From assembly GCF_017744395.1 (NCBI RefSeq), contig NZ_JAGIBI010000006.1, positions 124,001 to 188,000 on the forward strand: a stretch of DNA of 64,000 nt, given 5' to 3'. The position numbers and the translations under genes were made by a program. Below, one piece after another: positions 44,765 to 53,537 of the stretch. Under the pieces are notes generated by a model. That model had not been told where the DNA came from. It worked only from the letters and a program-made list of their open reading frames with translations, and ran no database searches. Numbering within the stretch: the first letter of the stretch is position 1; each line of letters starts with the position of its first letter. This stretch comes from Herbaspirillum sp. (lineage in GTDB: Bacteria > Pseudomonadota > Gammaproteobacteria > Burkholderiales > Burkholderiaceae_D).

Positions 44765-45061
44765 CTGGCTTGTGCAAGATGGCGATGGGGCGTGGCGGGG
44801 AATACGCTCAATGCGGCAGCGCAGAGTGGCCCGGAGCGCAACTCCTGACGGTGCGCCAGGCCAAGGAAGATACAGCCGGTCCGGCTGGGTTGTGGTTTGT
44901 TTTCGGCATGGCTCCCCCGGTGAGCTTTTATTTGTTGTGGCACTGGATTGCAAGACCAGTGTTGTCGAAATGCCAGATGCCGTCAAGCCGGACAGGGGCG
45001 TATATGCTTAAGGTGATGGGGGAGGGCAACGCAGCGTCGAAGAAATCGGCCATCCATTCGG
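44765..45061. other. Intergenic region between chrA and the GGDEF-EAL gene
   Basis: About 300 bases that hold no convincing gene. The stretch must include the promoter of the GGDEF-EAL gene and the end of the chrBA transcript, but I see no clear terminator or promoter boxes. Confidence 0.4.
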
Positions 45062-46231
45062 TCAGGGTTTGGCCAGCGGATATAAAACCAGGCCCGCCAC
45101 TGCCGCGATGGCGATGATGAACGGTTCCTGCAGCTTCTTGAAGCGCCATAGCAGGATAATGGTGACCAGGGCGATGAGGGCGGTCGGGATATCGATGACG
45201 GATCTTTTCGCGATCACGATCACCGAACCCGTGATGGCGCCGATGGCGGCGGCCGTGATGCCGTCGACGAAGGCGATCACTCCCGGCAATTTCCCATATT
45301 TCTTGAAATACGGCGCCGGCAGGATCGTGAACAGGTAGCAGGGGATGAAGGTCGCCAGCGCTGCCACGGAGGCGCCCGAAAGGCCGGCAACCAGATAGCC
45401 GATAAACCCGACCGTGATGACGACGGGGCCGGGCGTGATCATGGCCACCGCGACCGCATCGACGAACTGCTTGTCGTTGAGCCAGTGGTGCTCGGTGACG
45501 ACCCCGCCATAAAGGAACGGAACGATGGCCAGCCCCGAACCGAAGACAAAGGCGCCCGCCTTCGCAAAAAACAGGCCGATTTGTACCAGCAGCGGCACAT
45601 CCAGGGCGGTCAATGCCGCGGCAAAAGGCAGTTGCGAGAGGGCCAGGCCGTTCAAGTTCCCCTTGCCCAGCCACTTGGGCGGCGCACGCAGGAGCCACAC
45701 CAGCAGCCCGGCGGCGATGAAGATCCATGCGACTTCGGATTCGGTCACGACGGTAATGGCCACCTGCAGCAGGTAGATCGCCCACAGCAGCTTGTCCTTG
45801 CCGATGCTCTTTTGCGTCAATTTCCTGGCGCTCATGGCGATGATGCCGATGACCGCCGCGCCGACGCCATAGAATACGGCCTGCATCCAACTGAGCCCGC
45901 CGAAATGCAGGTAGGCCCAGCCCAGGGCCACCACCATCAGGAACGACGGCATGACAAAAGCGATGCCGGCAACGGTCGCCCCCAGCACACGATAATGGAC
46001 GTAGCCCAGGTAAATTCCCAACTGAGCCGCCAGCGGTCCCGGCGCCAACTGCGCCAGGGCCAGCCCTTCCTTGTAGTCGGCATCGCCGATCCACTGCCGT
46101 TCTTCGACCAGGTCGCGGTGCATGTAGCCGACCAGCGCAACCGGGCCGCCGAAACCCAGGGCGCCGAGGCGCAGCATGTAGAGCGCCATTTGCCAGAGGG
46201 TGTAAGGCGGCTTTTCAGCGGTGGGGCTCAT
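45062..46231 (-). CDS. chrA: Chromate transporter ChrA
   Basis: A 389-residue inner-membrane chromate efflux protein with two homologous CHR halves. The first starts LWQMALYMLRLGALGFGGPVALVGYMHRDLVEERQWI, with GLALAQLAPGPLAAQLGIYLGYV. The second repeats FAKAGAFVFGSGLAIVPFLYGGVVTEHHWLNDKQFVDAVAVAMITPGPVVI. These are the family signatures. It exports chromate in exchange for a proton or by membrane potential. It overlaps the chrB stop (ATGA). Confidence 0.96.
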   Translation of the reverse strand: MSPTAEKPPYTLWQMALYMLRLGALGFGGPVALVGYMHRDLVEERQWIGDADYKEGLALAQLAPGPLAAQLGIYLGYVHYRVLGATVAGIAFVMPSFLMVVALGWAYLHFGGLSWMQAVFYGVGAAVIGIIAMSARKLTQKSIGKDKLLWAIYLLQVAITVVTESEVAWIFIAAGLLVWLLRAPPKWLGKGNLNGLALSQLPFAAALTALDVPLLVQIGLFFAKAGAFVFGSGLAIVPFLYGGVVTEHHWLNDKQFVDAVAVAMITPGPVVITVGFIGYLVAGLSGASVAALATFIPCYLFTILPAPYFKKYGKLPGVIAFVDGITAAAIGAITGSVIVIAKRSVIDIPTALIALVTIILLWRFKKLQEPFIIAIAAVAGLVLYPLAKP

Positions 46232-47187
46232 GGCGTTTCCTTGTTGTAGTGGGCGTAGAGGGAATCCAGGATGGCGCCGGCTTCGGCCAGGAACGCATCG
46301 TCGTCCGGCAGGCGTGCGCGCATGCCGGCCAGGATGGCTTCGAACCCGACCGCCTCCGGCGGCGCCTCGCCCCCGGCATCGAGCGCATGGACAAGCGCGG
46401 CCAGTTTTGCCATGCCGGCGGAGGGAGGTAACTGGAAACTGGCGGCCAGCACTTCAAAGGTCACCTTGTCGCCGATGTGCGTGAAGGTCGCGTCGTTGAA
46501 ATCGAATCCCAGCGCATCGGCCGGGCAATCGGCCGGGTTGTCCAGCCACAGGAATCGGGCCTGGGGATCGATGAAGCGCCGGATCAGCCAGGCGCTGGCG
46601 ACCCGATCCACCCATAATCGGCGCCGCGTCGCCCATGTGCGTCCCTGGTAATCCCGGACCTGCAGTGCCCGGATGTCCCGCTCTTGCCGCTGCGGTTCGT
46701 CCGGCGACAGGATCAGGTTGGCCTGCTCGACGAAATCGGCCCAGGCGGCATTGGCGTCCAGGGTTGCCGCGCCGGGGAAAAAATCGATGCGCGTTATCGC
46801 CTCCCGTTCCTTGGCCAGCTTCTTGAGCACCCTGGCAATGTCGGCGGGCGTCTGCGACGCCAGCGATTTTTTGGCTGCGGCCACCATCTCCAGGAATTGG
46901 CCGTATTCCCTGGCGCGATCGAAGCGCGCCAGGAAGGCAAGTTCATCTTGCTCGTTTTGAGGCGCCACGTTGACCAGCCAGGCCTCGCCGCCTTCGGCAT
47001 TGGTCTGCGCGACCAGCTCGGCCAGGGTAGCGGCATGCCCCGGTCGTTCGGGGAGGAGGTAGGCGCCGTCCCGCAACGATGCGCAGCCCAGCGCCTTGAT
47101 CGCCCGCCAAAGGCGCATGCGGGCGGTGGCTCCGGTTGTGGGCAGACTGGCGATGAGCAGGTGCCAATGAGTCGATACAGAGTTCAT
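46228..47187 (-). CDS. chrB: Chromate resistance protein ChrB
   Basis: A 319-residue cytoplasmic protein with an N-terminal winged-helix part (residues about 1-160: WHLLIASLPTTGATARMRLWRAIKALGCASLRDGAYLLPE) and a C-terminal ChrB domain (about 180-319: TWATRRRLWVDRVASAWLIRRFIDPQARFLW). In Ochrobactrum and Cupriavidus, ChrB represses chrBA until chromate is present. The promoter has a perfect palindrome that would be its operator. The ATG at 47187 falls close to the predicted transcript start, so the mRNA may be leaderless. Confidence 0.93.
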   Translation of the reverse strand: MNSVSTHWHLLIASLPTTGATARMRLWRAIKALGCASLRDGAYLLPERPGHAATLAELVAQTNAEGGEAWLVNVAPQNEQDELAFLARFDRAREYGQFLEMVAAAKKSLASQTPADIARVLKKLAKEREAITRIDFFPGAATLDANAAWADFVEQANLILSPDEPQRQERDIRALQVRDYQGRTWATRRRLWVDRVASAWLIRRFIDPQARFLWLDNPADCPADALGFDFNDATFTHIGDKVTFEVLAASFQLPPSAGMAKLAALVHALDAGGEAPPEAVGFEAILAGMRARLPDDDAFLAEAGAILDSLYAHYNKETP

Positions 47188-47194
47188 GTATATA

Positions 47195-47229
47195 ACTCTA
47201 CATCTTGTAATGACAATTACAAGTTAACT
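47195..47229 (-). promoter_or_regulatory. chrBA promoter with overlapping palindromic operator
   Basis: CTTGTAAT-GACA-ATTACAAG (47204-47223) is a perfect palindrome. On the minus strand TTGTAA inside it serves as -35 and TAGAGT (47200-47195), 16 bases on, as -10. A bound dimer would block the polymerase. The predicted transcript starts at about the ATG of chrB. Confidence 0.6.
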
Positions 47230-47370
47230 TTTATCTTGTTGTGTTTATGCAAACCGGCTCTTGGTGTGCGGTATGGCTTCCAGCGGTGGAGCAGGGAAGG
47301 ATTGGCTGGCGCATGCGGAGAAGCGCCTGATGCCACGGGCCTTCCAAAAAAGAAGGCAGGGTTGAGCAAA

Positions 47371-48021
47371 TTATCTTGCCAGGTAATTTGAATTCAGACG
47401 TTTCTCGTTTTTTAGGCGATACATCCCGTGATCCGCTTTCGACAGCAAATCTTCAAGCGACTGGCCATCTTCGGGATATCTGGCCTGGCCGATGCTTGTA
47501 GTGATGCTCAGTGATTTTCCTGCGATGAAAAAGGGGCTTGCAAAAGCGTCGGTCACCTTATCGCAGATCGCCGAGATATCCTGGTGCGTAATGAATTCTG
47601 CAACGACGACAAATTCATCGCCTCCCATCCGTGCGATCGTGTCGTGCTGGCGCAGCTTTTTGGAAAGACGAAGGGCTATCTGTCTAAGTAAAAGATCCCC
47701 GGCGGCATGGCCGAAATTGTCGTTGATCATCTTGAAGCAGTCGAGGTCGAGGAAGAGAACGACAAAGCAACCCTGTTCTCTTTGCGCCTTGGAGATCGCC
47801 TGCTTGAGTCGATCCGTCAAAAGCAATCTGTTGGGAAGTCCGGTCAACCCATCATAGAGGGCGAGTTTTTTCAGTTCTCCATTGGCTTGGTTGGACTGCT
47901 TCAACTCGAAGGCCAGGAGATTGCGTTCTTTCGTGGTGCGAATCAGCCTGGCGTAGGTTACTAACCAAAACATGAAAACAAAACCGAGACCGATTAAATA
48001 GACCGCCAGATTGTTATCCAT
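47371..48021 (-). CDS. Membrane-anchored GGDEF diguanylate cyclase
   Basis: A 216-residue protein: one transmembrane helix (about 5-25) and a GGDEF domain with ALYDGLTGLPNRLLLTDRL, FKMINDNFGHAAGDLLL and the intact active site RMGGDEFVVV. No RxxD inhibitory site is obvious at the usual place. The start ATG at 48021 overlaps the stop of the upstream response regulator (ATGGATAA), so it is translationally coupled to that frameshifted gene; a start at 48060 in the same frame is possible but overlaps more. It should make cyclic di-GMP. Confidence 0.9.
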   Translation of the reverse strand: MDNNLAVYLIGLGFVFMFWLVTYARLIRTTKERNLLAFELKQSNQANGELKKLALYDGLTGLPNRLLLTDRLKQAISKAQREQGCFVVLFLDLDCFKMINDNFGHAAGDLLLRQIALRLSKKLRQHDTIARMGGDEFVVVAEFITHQDISAICDKVTDAFASPFFIAGKSLSITTSIGQARYPEDGQSLEDLLSKADHGMYRLKNEKRLNSNYLAR

Positions 48022-48726
48022 CCCAAACATAAAAGATTGCACTTTCTTTTGCGCCGACACAAATGAAGCCTTTGCCGTAAATGTTCCTGATTTCGAACTT
48101 GGAGCCGCTGAGCCGCTCTAGTTTTTTCCTGATCCGGTAAATAATGGTATCGATCCGATGAGGATCAAAAATATCTGCAGCCATGTTGAGGGCATGCAAA
48201 AGGCTCTCTGAGCTGACAGGGACGTGCGGGCTCAGGAACAAGGTGGTCAATACCGCGCATTCCCTGTCGCTTAGCGTGATACGTTCATTCCCGGGGCTGA
48301 CCAGGATGCCGTTGTGACGATACAGGCGCCACGCCTCGTGAGTGTCGAGAGCCGGGGCCGGGAAAATATGAAGGCGCCGCAGGCATGAGCGAACCGTCGC
48401 GAGCAGAATGGAATCTTTGATCGGCTTGTGGAGAAAATAATCGGCGCCATCATCCAGCGCCTTGGCATGATTCGCTTTTTCAAAATTCTCGGCGATGACT
48501 ACGATCCCCAGCATGGGGAATTTTTGGCGCAAGTTGGCGATCAGCGGCAGGAAATCCCCCGTAATTCCAGAAGCCTCAACGACTACGATTGATGGCTTTT
48601 TTTTTGAATCTCAAGATTCAATTGAGAAGCAGAAGCGACAGATCTCATGGGAAGCCCCATGGTATGAAGAGCTTTTCGTATGCTCGCTGATCCCCCGTCC
48701 GGATGCTCTACGATTAAGACAGCCAC
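48014..48726 (-). CDS. Response regulator with degenerate receiver, split by a frameshift at A9
   Basis: Two frames join into one OmpR-type regulator. From GTG 48726 the first gives VAVLIVEHPDGGSASIRKAL and so on, ending at a stop at 48583. The second continues KPSIVVVEASG from the same point to 48014. The switch is at nine A residues (minus strand, 48605-48597). A -1 slip there, or a tenth A in the transcript, restores the frame exactly; the heptamer A-AAA-AAA fits a slippery site. The receiver has Glu for the phospho-Asp and Ala for the Thr, but keeps Lys (LHKPI). A winged helix follows (about 135-235). It may be a programmed frameshift, a phase-variable gene or a pseudogene. Confidence 0.65.
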
Positions 48727-48981
48727 GTCGATTTACATCCCCAAATCGAATTGCAGTTACTGACGCTCTCACAGGGTGAGGCTTAACTTAACTATTAGTT
48801 ACGTTATACAGCCTTTTGTCAGGGATACTTTCACAAAAAATCTCAATATTTTTCTTGTGTGGAAATATTCAAGGGGGCGCGGCTAGTGAGTGAAACCTAT
48901 GGCCTGCTTTGCGTACGTGACGGACGTGGAGTCGGTGACTGTTTAATTGCATTTAAAACTGGCCCACTTATCGTAATGTGA
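48727..48981. other. AT-rich intergenic region upstream of the frameshifted regulator
   Basis: Noticeably AT-rich compared with its surroundings and free of any credible coding frame. It should hold the promoter of the minus-strand regulator/GGDEF unit and, on the plus strand, the promoter of the small RNA candidate at 48982. I see no further repeats. Confidence 0.4.
48947..48974 (+). promoter_or_regulatory. Possible promoter of a small RNA
   Basis: TTGCAT at 48947-48952, 16 bases, TATCGT at 48969-48974, with a predicted start near 48982, immediately before a stem-loop. Confidence 0.3.
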
Positions 48982-49079
48982 CCGTTCTGCTTTTAGCAGA
49001 GCCCCTTCCCCTAATAGGAGCTGCCTCTGGCCTTTCCAGACTTCCTCCCGATAGCTTATGGAAGGCTGGAGGCATTTTT
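48982..49079 (+). ncRNA. Small RNA candidate
   Basis: About 98 bases between divergent-free minus-strand genes, with no frame of use on the plus strand, yet ending in a strong plus-strand terminator. It starts with the stem TCTGC-TTTTA-GCAGA (48986-49000), an unpaired C-rich segment, and then the terminator stem. The unpaired stretch could pair with Shine-Dalgarno sequences (it holds CCCCTTCCCCT). I do not recognise a known family. Confidence 0.35.
49023..49079 (+). terminator. Rho-independent terminator without an upstream gene
   Basis: GCCTC and GCCTTTCCA pair with TGGAAGGC and GGAGGC, followed by ATTTTT. The T-run is on the plus strand only, so it cannot serve the flanking minus-strand genes. 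Confidence 0.6.
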
Positions 49080-49106
49080 AATAATGGTGATTAGGTTGAT
49101 GTTTTG

Positions 49107-50984
49107 CTACGGCAGAACAAGTCCCACCGTCAGTCCCTCATCCTCCTGCGACCGAGCCGTCATCCTCCCACCATGCGCAGAAACAATGCGTTGCGTGAAG
49201 TGATACCCCAGGCCGCTCCCTTTCTTCCCTATAGACGACGCCGCGCGGAAATACGGTGTACCAAGCCGTGGCAATTCATCCGGCTCGACTCCCGGCCCGT
49301 GATCTTTCACTTCGATGCGTAATCCCTGTTCGCTCTGCTCGGCGATGACTTCCACCGGACTATCTTCCGGCGAGTAACGCAAGGCATTCGCCAGCAGATT
49401 GCCGATCGCCACATTCATCAACGTCACGTCAAGCGAATGACGGGCATCGTCAGGCGATACCCGGAGGGCGATACGTCGCTCCGCTGCTTCTCCTTGTTGA
49501 CGAATAGCGTTTTCGAGGAACGGGCGGATGGCGCATTCCTCGCGCGAGAGGGGGAGGCCGCCGTGTTCGAGTGCTTCTGTCATGAGGAAGTTATCGACGA
49601 AGCCTGAGAGCGTTGTGACGTTGGCGCGTATTTGCGACAGGCGTTCGGCTTCGGGTGGCGGTAGCGTGGGCGTTTTGAATTGGACCATCTGCGTCGCGCG
49701 GTCGATGGCGGCGAGCGGGTTGCGGAATTCGTGCGATAGCATGGCGACGAAGCGCCGTTGTTCCTCGGTGCGCTGAGCGGCGACGGCGGCTTCGTGTTCG
49801 GCTGTGGTTTTGTCGTGTTGTAGCTGACGCAGGCGCAGCGCCAGACCGAAACTCATCACCAGCACATGGATTAACGGCGCAATTTGGTAAAGATAGGAAG
49901 TTACCACGCCCTGCGGCAGGTAGCCTTGATTGGCGGCGTTGTTGATGAGCGTGCCGAGTGCCGGAATGACGAAAGCGACAAAGTAGAGCAGCAGTTCGAC
50001 CCGGCGGCTGCGCCGCCAAAAGACGAGTGCCAGCACGATGCCGATAAAGAAATTCAGACTGTTGAGAACGTTCGCCAGCTTGACGACATAGAGCAGGGAT
50101 GCCGTCACCAGGAAAGGCATCACTGCGAAAAGCAACAGCGCAAGATTGAGAAAGATGGTGAACAGGAACAGGCGGTGAATGCGCCGGAAGTGCTGCCGTA
50201 AATCGAGCAGCTTGTCCCACAACAGTGCAATGGAAATCGATCCACCCAGCCAGCCGATCCGCGGCAAGGCATCGCTGAACCAGGACTGATGCGAAGTCAG
50301 CAGCACCGGCAGATAGCCATTGCTCCCCAAGTGGAAGAGCGCCATCGATGCCGCGTAGCCGGCGTAGGCGGCCATGGTGACGTCACGCAGTCGTATGCCG
50401 AGGATTGCGTACAGCAGCACGGCAATGAGCAGGATGCCGAAATATGCGCCGCGATAAAAATTCCCCTTTGTTTCGTTGGCGACGAAGGCACTCGGCTGCC
50501 AAAGCTCGGCGCTGACGTTGATGGCGTTGGTCGTTCGCACACGGAAGAGCACCTCGGTGACGGCGGATGGCGAGACGTCGACGGGTACGGCGAACAGCCG
50601 CGTCTGCAAGGGACGGTTTTCATAGGGGCGGTGATAGCCCAGTTCGTGCTTGATGAAAGCGCCGTTCAATTGTTCGACCCAGACATCGACCTCTTCCAGC
50701 TCCGGCATGCCGATGGACAGTACCCAACGTGGTGGTGCGTCGGCATCGCGCGTCAGGATGATGCGGAACCAGTGATCGTTCGTGTCGTAGCCTAGACTGC
50801 GAAAATCCGGCAGCGTCGTAAAGCGCTCTTGCCGTATTGCGTCGAAAGGGAGGGGCCGGTTTTTGGCCTCGAAGTGCTCCAGATGTCCCCGCAATGACAC
50901 TTCGGGCGCATCCTTCGTCAGCTGCACGGCAACAGCCGGTAGCGTCGCGAGCAACATCCACAAGGCAACCAGCCACCGCTTCAT
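49107..50984 (-). CDS. Sensor histidine kinase with 7TMR-DISM sensor
   Basis: A 625-residue membrane kinase. The signal-like helix (1-20) is followed by a periplasmic 7TMR-DISMED2 carbohydrate-type sensor domain (about 30-160, with SLGYDTNDHWFRIILTRDADAPPRWVLSIGMPELEEVDVWV). Seven transmembrane helices span about 180-380. The kinase core has the phosphorylated His in MLSHEFRNPLAAI (near 420), an N-box NLLANALRYSPE, G1 DHGPGV and G2 GSGLGYHF. The start at 50984 overlaps the response regulator stop by ATGA. It pairs with the regulator encoded just upstream. The inducing signal is unknown. Confidence 0.95.
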   Translation of the reverse strand: MKRWLVALWMLLATLPAVAVQLTKDAPEVSLRGHLEHFEAKNRPLPFDAIRQERFTTLPDFRSLGYDTNDHWFRIILTRDADAPPRWVLSIGMPELEEVDVWVEQLNGAFIKHELGYHRPYENRPLQTRLFAVPVDVSPSAVTEVLFRVRTTNAINVSAELWQPSAFVANETKGNFYRGAYFGILLIAVLLYAILGIRLRDVTMAAYAGYAASMALFHLGSNGYLPVLLTSHQSWFSDALPRIGWLGGSISIALLWDKLLDLRQHFRRIHRLFLFTIFLNLALLLFAVMPFLVTASLLYVVKLANVLNSLNFFIGIVLALVFWRRSRRVELLLYFVAFVIPALGTLINNAANQGYLPQGVVTSYLYQIAPLIHVLVMSFGLALRLRQLQHDKTTAEHEAAVAAQRTEEQRRFVAMLSHEFRNPLAAIDRATQMVQFKTPTLPPPEAERLSQIRANVTTLSGFVDNFLMTEALEHGGLPLSREECAIRPFLENAIRQQGEAAERRIALRVSPDDARHSLDVTLMNVAIGNLLANALRYSPEDSPVEVIAEQSEQGLRIEVKDHGPGVEPDELPRLGTPYFRAASSIGKKGSGLGYHFTQRIVSAHGGRMTARSQEDEGLTVGLVLP

Positions 50985-51700
50985 GCCATCACCTCGCATG
51001 GCCCGATAAACGTATACCCCTTACCGTAGCTTGGACGAACAGGCAGATCGATACCGCACGCGGTTTGCACCTTGCGCCGCAAACGGCTTGCCGTGTTGTC
51101 CAGATTGCGCAGGTTGGACAAGGTATCCGCTTTGCCCAAGGACTTCAGCAGCGCATTGCGTTCGATGGCCTGTCCCGGACATGCGAACAACGCCGCCAGC
51201 AGACCGACTTCGGCATGCGTCAACTCCAGCACAGTGCCATTCGGCGCCGTCAGTCGCCACTGCTTCACATGCAGCAGCCACGCCCCGTTGTTCGCAGCGA
51301 TAGCGGCATCGTTACTGCCATGGCGCGGCTCCAGCCGCCGCAACACGCTATGGCAGGCCGCCTCGATCACCTCCAGCGAGCTGCGCTTGGAAAGGAAGAC
51401 ATCTGCCCCGGCATCCAGTCCCAGCACATGGTCGTCGTTCGAGTCGAATGCCGTCAGCATGAGGATACCTACCGACTCTCGTGCACGCACCCGCCGTGCT
51501 ACTTCCAGTCCGCCGATGCCAGGCAAGCCCACGTCCAGCAGCAGCAAATCGAAACGCTGCGCCGGCCAGGCACTTAAAAATTCCTCCGCGCTTGCAAAAC
51601 CACGCGCAGTAAAGCCACGCATCTGGAGAAACTCCACCAGATCGGCGAGCAGGCCGGGATTGTCTTCGACTACAGCGACGAGAGGAGAGAGCGAGGGCAT
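50981..51700 (-). CDS. OmpR-family response regulator
   Basis: A 239-residue regulator with an intact receiver: acidic pair VEDN, phospho-Asp in LLLLDVGLPG (about 55), and Thr in MLTAFD; Lys is in FLSKRSS without the usual following Pro. The C-terminal winged helix (about 140-235) has LTHAEVGLLAALFACPGQAIERNALL and LRRKVQTACGIDLPVRPSYGKGYTFIG. Together with the following kinase it makes a two-component system. The two-partner secretion genes lie upstream on the same strand, which suggests, but does not show, that they are its target. Confidence 0.95.
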   Translation of the reverse strand: MPSLSPLVAVVEDNPGLLADLVEFLQMRGFTARGFASAEEFLSAWPAQRFDLLLLDVGLPGIGGLEVARRVRARESVGILMLTAFDSNDDHVLGLDAGADVFLSKRSSLEVIEAACHSVLRRLEPRHGSNDAAIAANNGAWLLHVKQWRLTAPNGTVLELTHAEVGLLAALFACPGQAIERNALLKSLGKADTLSNLRNLDNTASRLRRKVQTACGIDLPVRPSYGKGYTFIGPCEVMA

Positions 51701-51763
51701 GAATGCTCACTTGGAAAGAAGAGGTCGGGGCCAATTGTAAACCGATGCATTCATCAATCTCCA

Positions 51764-51793
51764 CTGTCATTCCTGCCTGCGTGGGAATGACAG
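51764..51793. repeat. REP-like palindrome
   Basis: CTGTCATTCC and GGAATGACAG form a perfect 10-bp stem with a ten-base loop. The TGTCATTCC/GGAATGACA type is a common dispersed intergenic repeat in proteobacteria. It lies just after the TpsB gene and may act as its 3' end. No T-run follows. Confidence 0.55.
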
Positions 51794-51815
51794 CGGTATT
51801 TATGAAATGCGTTTG

Positions 51816-53537
51816 TTAAAACGCCAGCTGCGCCCGGAACAACGCCCGCGCACCATTCTCACCGCCCACATCCCGCTTGAGCGGCCACGCCGCCGTCACA
51901 TTGAACGTCAACGCAGGATTCCAGTTCATCGCAATACCCACACCGATGCTGCTCAAGTGAATGTTCGACGCGCCCTGGCCGTTGGTGGAGAGCCAGGCTT
52001 GGTCCTGGAATACGAACGCATCCAACTGGGCGTCGCTCACTTTCCATGCCGGCGCGTGCAGCTCGTTCTTCAGCACCAGACCGCTGTCGCCGAAGGCGCC
52101 GGACTCCGGATAGCCGCGCACGGCTTGCGCACCGGCGCCGGCGAGCATCTCGCTGCCGAGCAGCGGCACGTTGGCATATTGCGCATTGGCGCTGATGTTC
52201 CAGTGCAGCTTGGCCGGCAGGTTTTGGGAGTGTTCGACGTCGAGCCGGAAATAGGCATAGCGCGCGGGTGCACCGGCACGAGATCCGTCAAAGGCGGAGT
52301 CCCTGTTGTCGTGTACCAGGCCGCCCGGACTCAGCACGAGGCGCGGCGACAGGGAGCTGGAGTTGTCGGCGGTTTCGCGGTTCAACGTATAGAGCAGGCT
52401 CAGTTGCGTGATCTTGGTGCTGTTGTTCACGACTGGGATGCTCGCGAAATCGAGATTGTTGTCCGCGTATTTGAAATCGAGATCGGCACCGAACTCCTGC
52501 TTGAGCAAGACATGCTCGTCGCGGATCGCCGTCAGCGGGATGCGGTATTGCGTGCCAAGTTGCCAGCTTGTGCCGGTCTGATTGAAGAGCGGTCCCATGT
52601 CGGGCGTGGTTTTCGACCAGGCACCGGAGAAACCCAGTGTATGCCGCCAAGGCAGGTTGGTCAGATAGTTGAGCGAGTGCGTGATGCTGCGGTGGAAATC
52701 GGGATCGGCCTTGAACTGATAGGAAAGTTGGTCGCCGCGGCCAAAGGCATTGCCCCAATTGAAGCCCGTGAAGATGCGTTCCTCACCGGTATTTTTTGTG
52801 CCGCTGTTGTCCGCGCCGGCGAAGATCCGCAGTGGACGCTTTTCGCGCACGCGCAAGGCCAGCCGTGTACTGTCCAGTGCGCTGCCAGCTTCGGCAGCGA
52901 GCGTGGCATTGCGGAAGGGATTGCGGTTGATCCAGTCGATGTCTTCCTGCAGCGCGGTCTCGTCCAGCAGCGCGTTTGGCTGCTGGCGAATCCACGTCAG
53001 GTAAGACGCCGGTCTGAAGTACTCCGCGCCCTCCACCTTCATCGCACCTTCCATCACGGCCTGGCGCACTACCACTCGCACCACGCCGTTGGTCAAGTCT
53101 TGCGGCGGTAGCCAGACCGAGACGAAATTACGACCCTGCTCGTGCAGCAAGCGACTGATGCCGTCGGCCAGGCGGCGGAGGGATGCCAGCGATGCGGATT
53201 GACCGACGGCCTGCCGCAAGTAATCGCCGATCGCGTTCGATTGCGCCAGAGGCGTTGCCGTCGTATCCACGCCGCTCACAACGCGTTGCAACGACGCCGG
53301 GCTCGTGTCCGGTACGAGGACGATGCCTTTGATGGTGGTGAGCACGATAGCTTCATTCGCAGCGGGCAAGGGCGATAGTGGCGCCGATTCTTTGGCGGCG
53401 GCCTCTGCCGGCGCCAAAGGCCGCACGACAGGTGGCGCGGCATTACGCAGATCCTGAGCGTGGATGGAGTAAGCGCAGACTAGAGATGTGGCCAAAGGCA
53501 GCAGGCGCAGTGCGCCGTGATGGGAGAAGAGTGTCAT
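51816..53537 (-). CDS. Two-partner secretion outer-membrane transporter, TpsB (FhaC/ShlB family)
   Basis: A 573-residue outer-membrane protein. The signal peptide is about residues 1-27 (YSIHAQ). Two POTRA-type domains span about 60-215 (GRNFVSVWLPPQDLTNGVVRVVV), followed by a 16-stranded barrel that includes the conserved VRGYPESG loop and ends in Phe. It exports the large TpsA encoded immediately upstream; the two genes overlap by ATGA at 53534-53537. Unlike many TPS loci, the passenger gene precedes the transporter gene. Confidence 0.95.
   Translation of the reverse strand: MTLFSHHGALRLLPLATSLVCAYSIHAQDLRNAAPPVVRPLAPAEAAAKESAPLSPLPAANEAIVLTTIKGIVLVPDTSPASLQRVVSGVDTTATPLAQSNAIGDYLRQAVGQSASLASLRRLADGISRLLHEQGRNFVSVWLPPQDLTNGVVRVVVRQAVMEGAMKVEGAEYFRPASYLTWIRQQPNALLDETALQEDIDWINRNPFRNATLAAEAGSALDSTRLALRVREKRPLRIFAGADNSGTKNTGEERIFTGFNWGNAFGRGDQLSYQFKADPDFHRSITHSLNYLTNLPWRHTLGFSGAWSKTTPDMGPLFNQTGTSWQLGTQYRIPLTAIRDEHVLLKQEFGADLDFKYADNNLDFASIPVVNNSTKITQLSLLYTLNRETADNSSSLSPRLVLSPGGLVHDNRDSAFDGSRAGAPARYAYFRLDVEHSQNLPAKLHWNISANAQYANVPLLGSEMLAGAGAQAVRGYPESGAFGDSGLVLKNELHAPAWKVSDAQLDAFVFQDQAWLSTNGQGASNIHLSSIGVGIAMNWNPALTFNVTAAWPLKRDVGGENGARALFRAQLAF

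Noticed and set aside
48014-48532. Stand-alone winged-helix protein starting at TTG 48532
   Set aside because: It would begin in the middle of a receiver domain whose first half is encoded upstream in the -1-related frame, so the frameshifted full-length gene explains it better.
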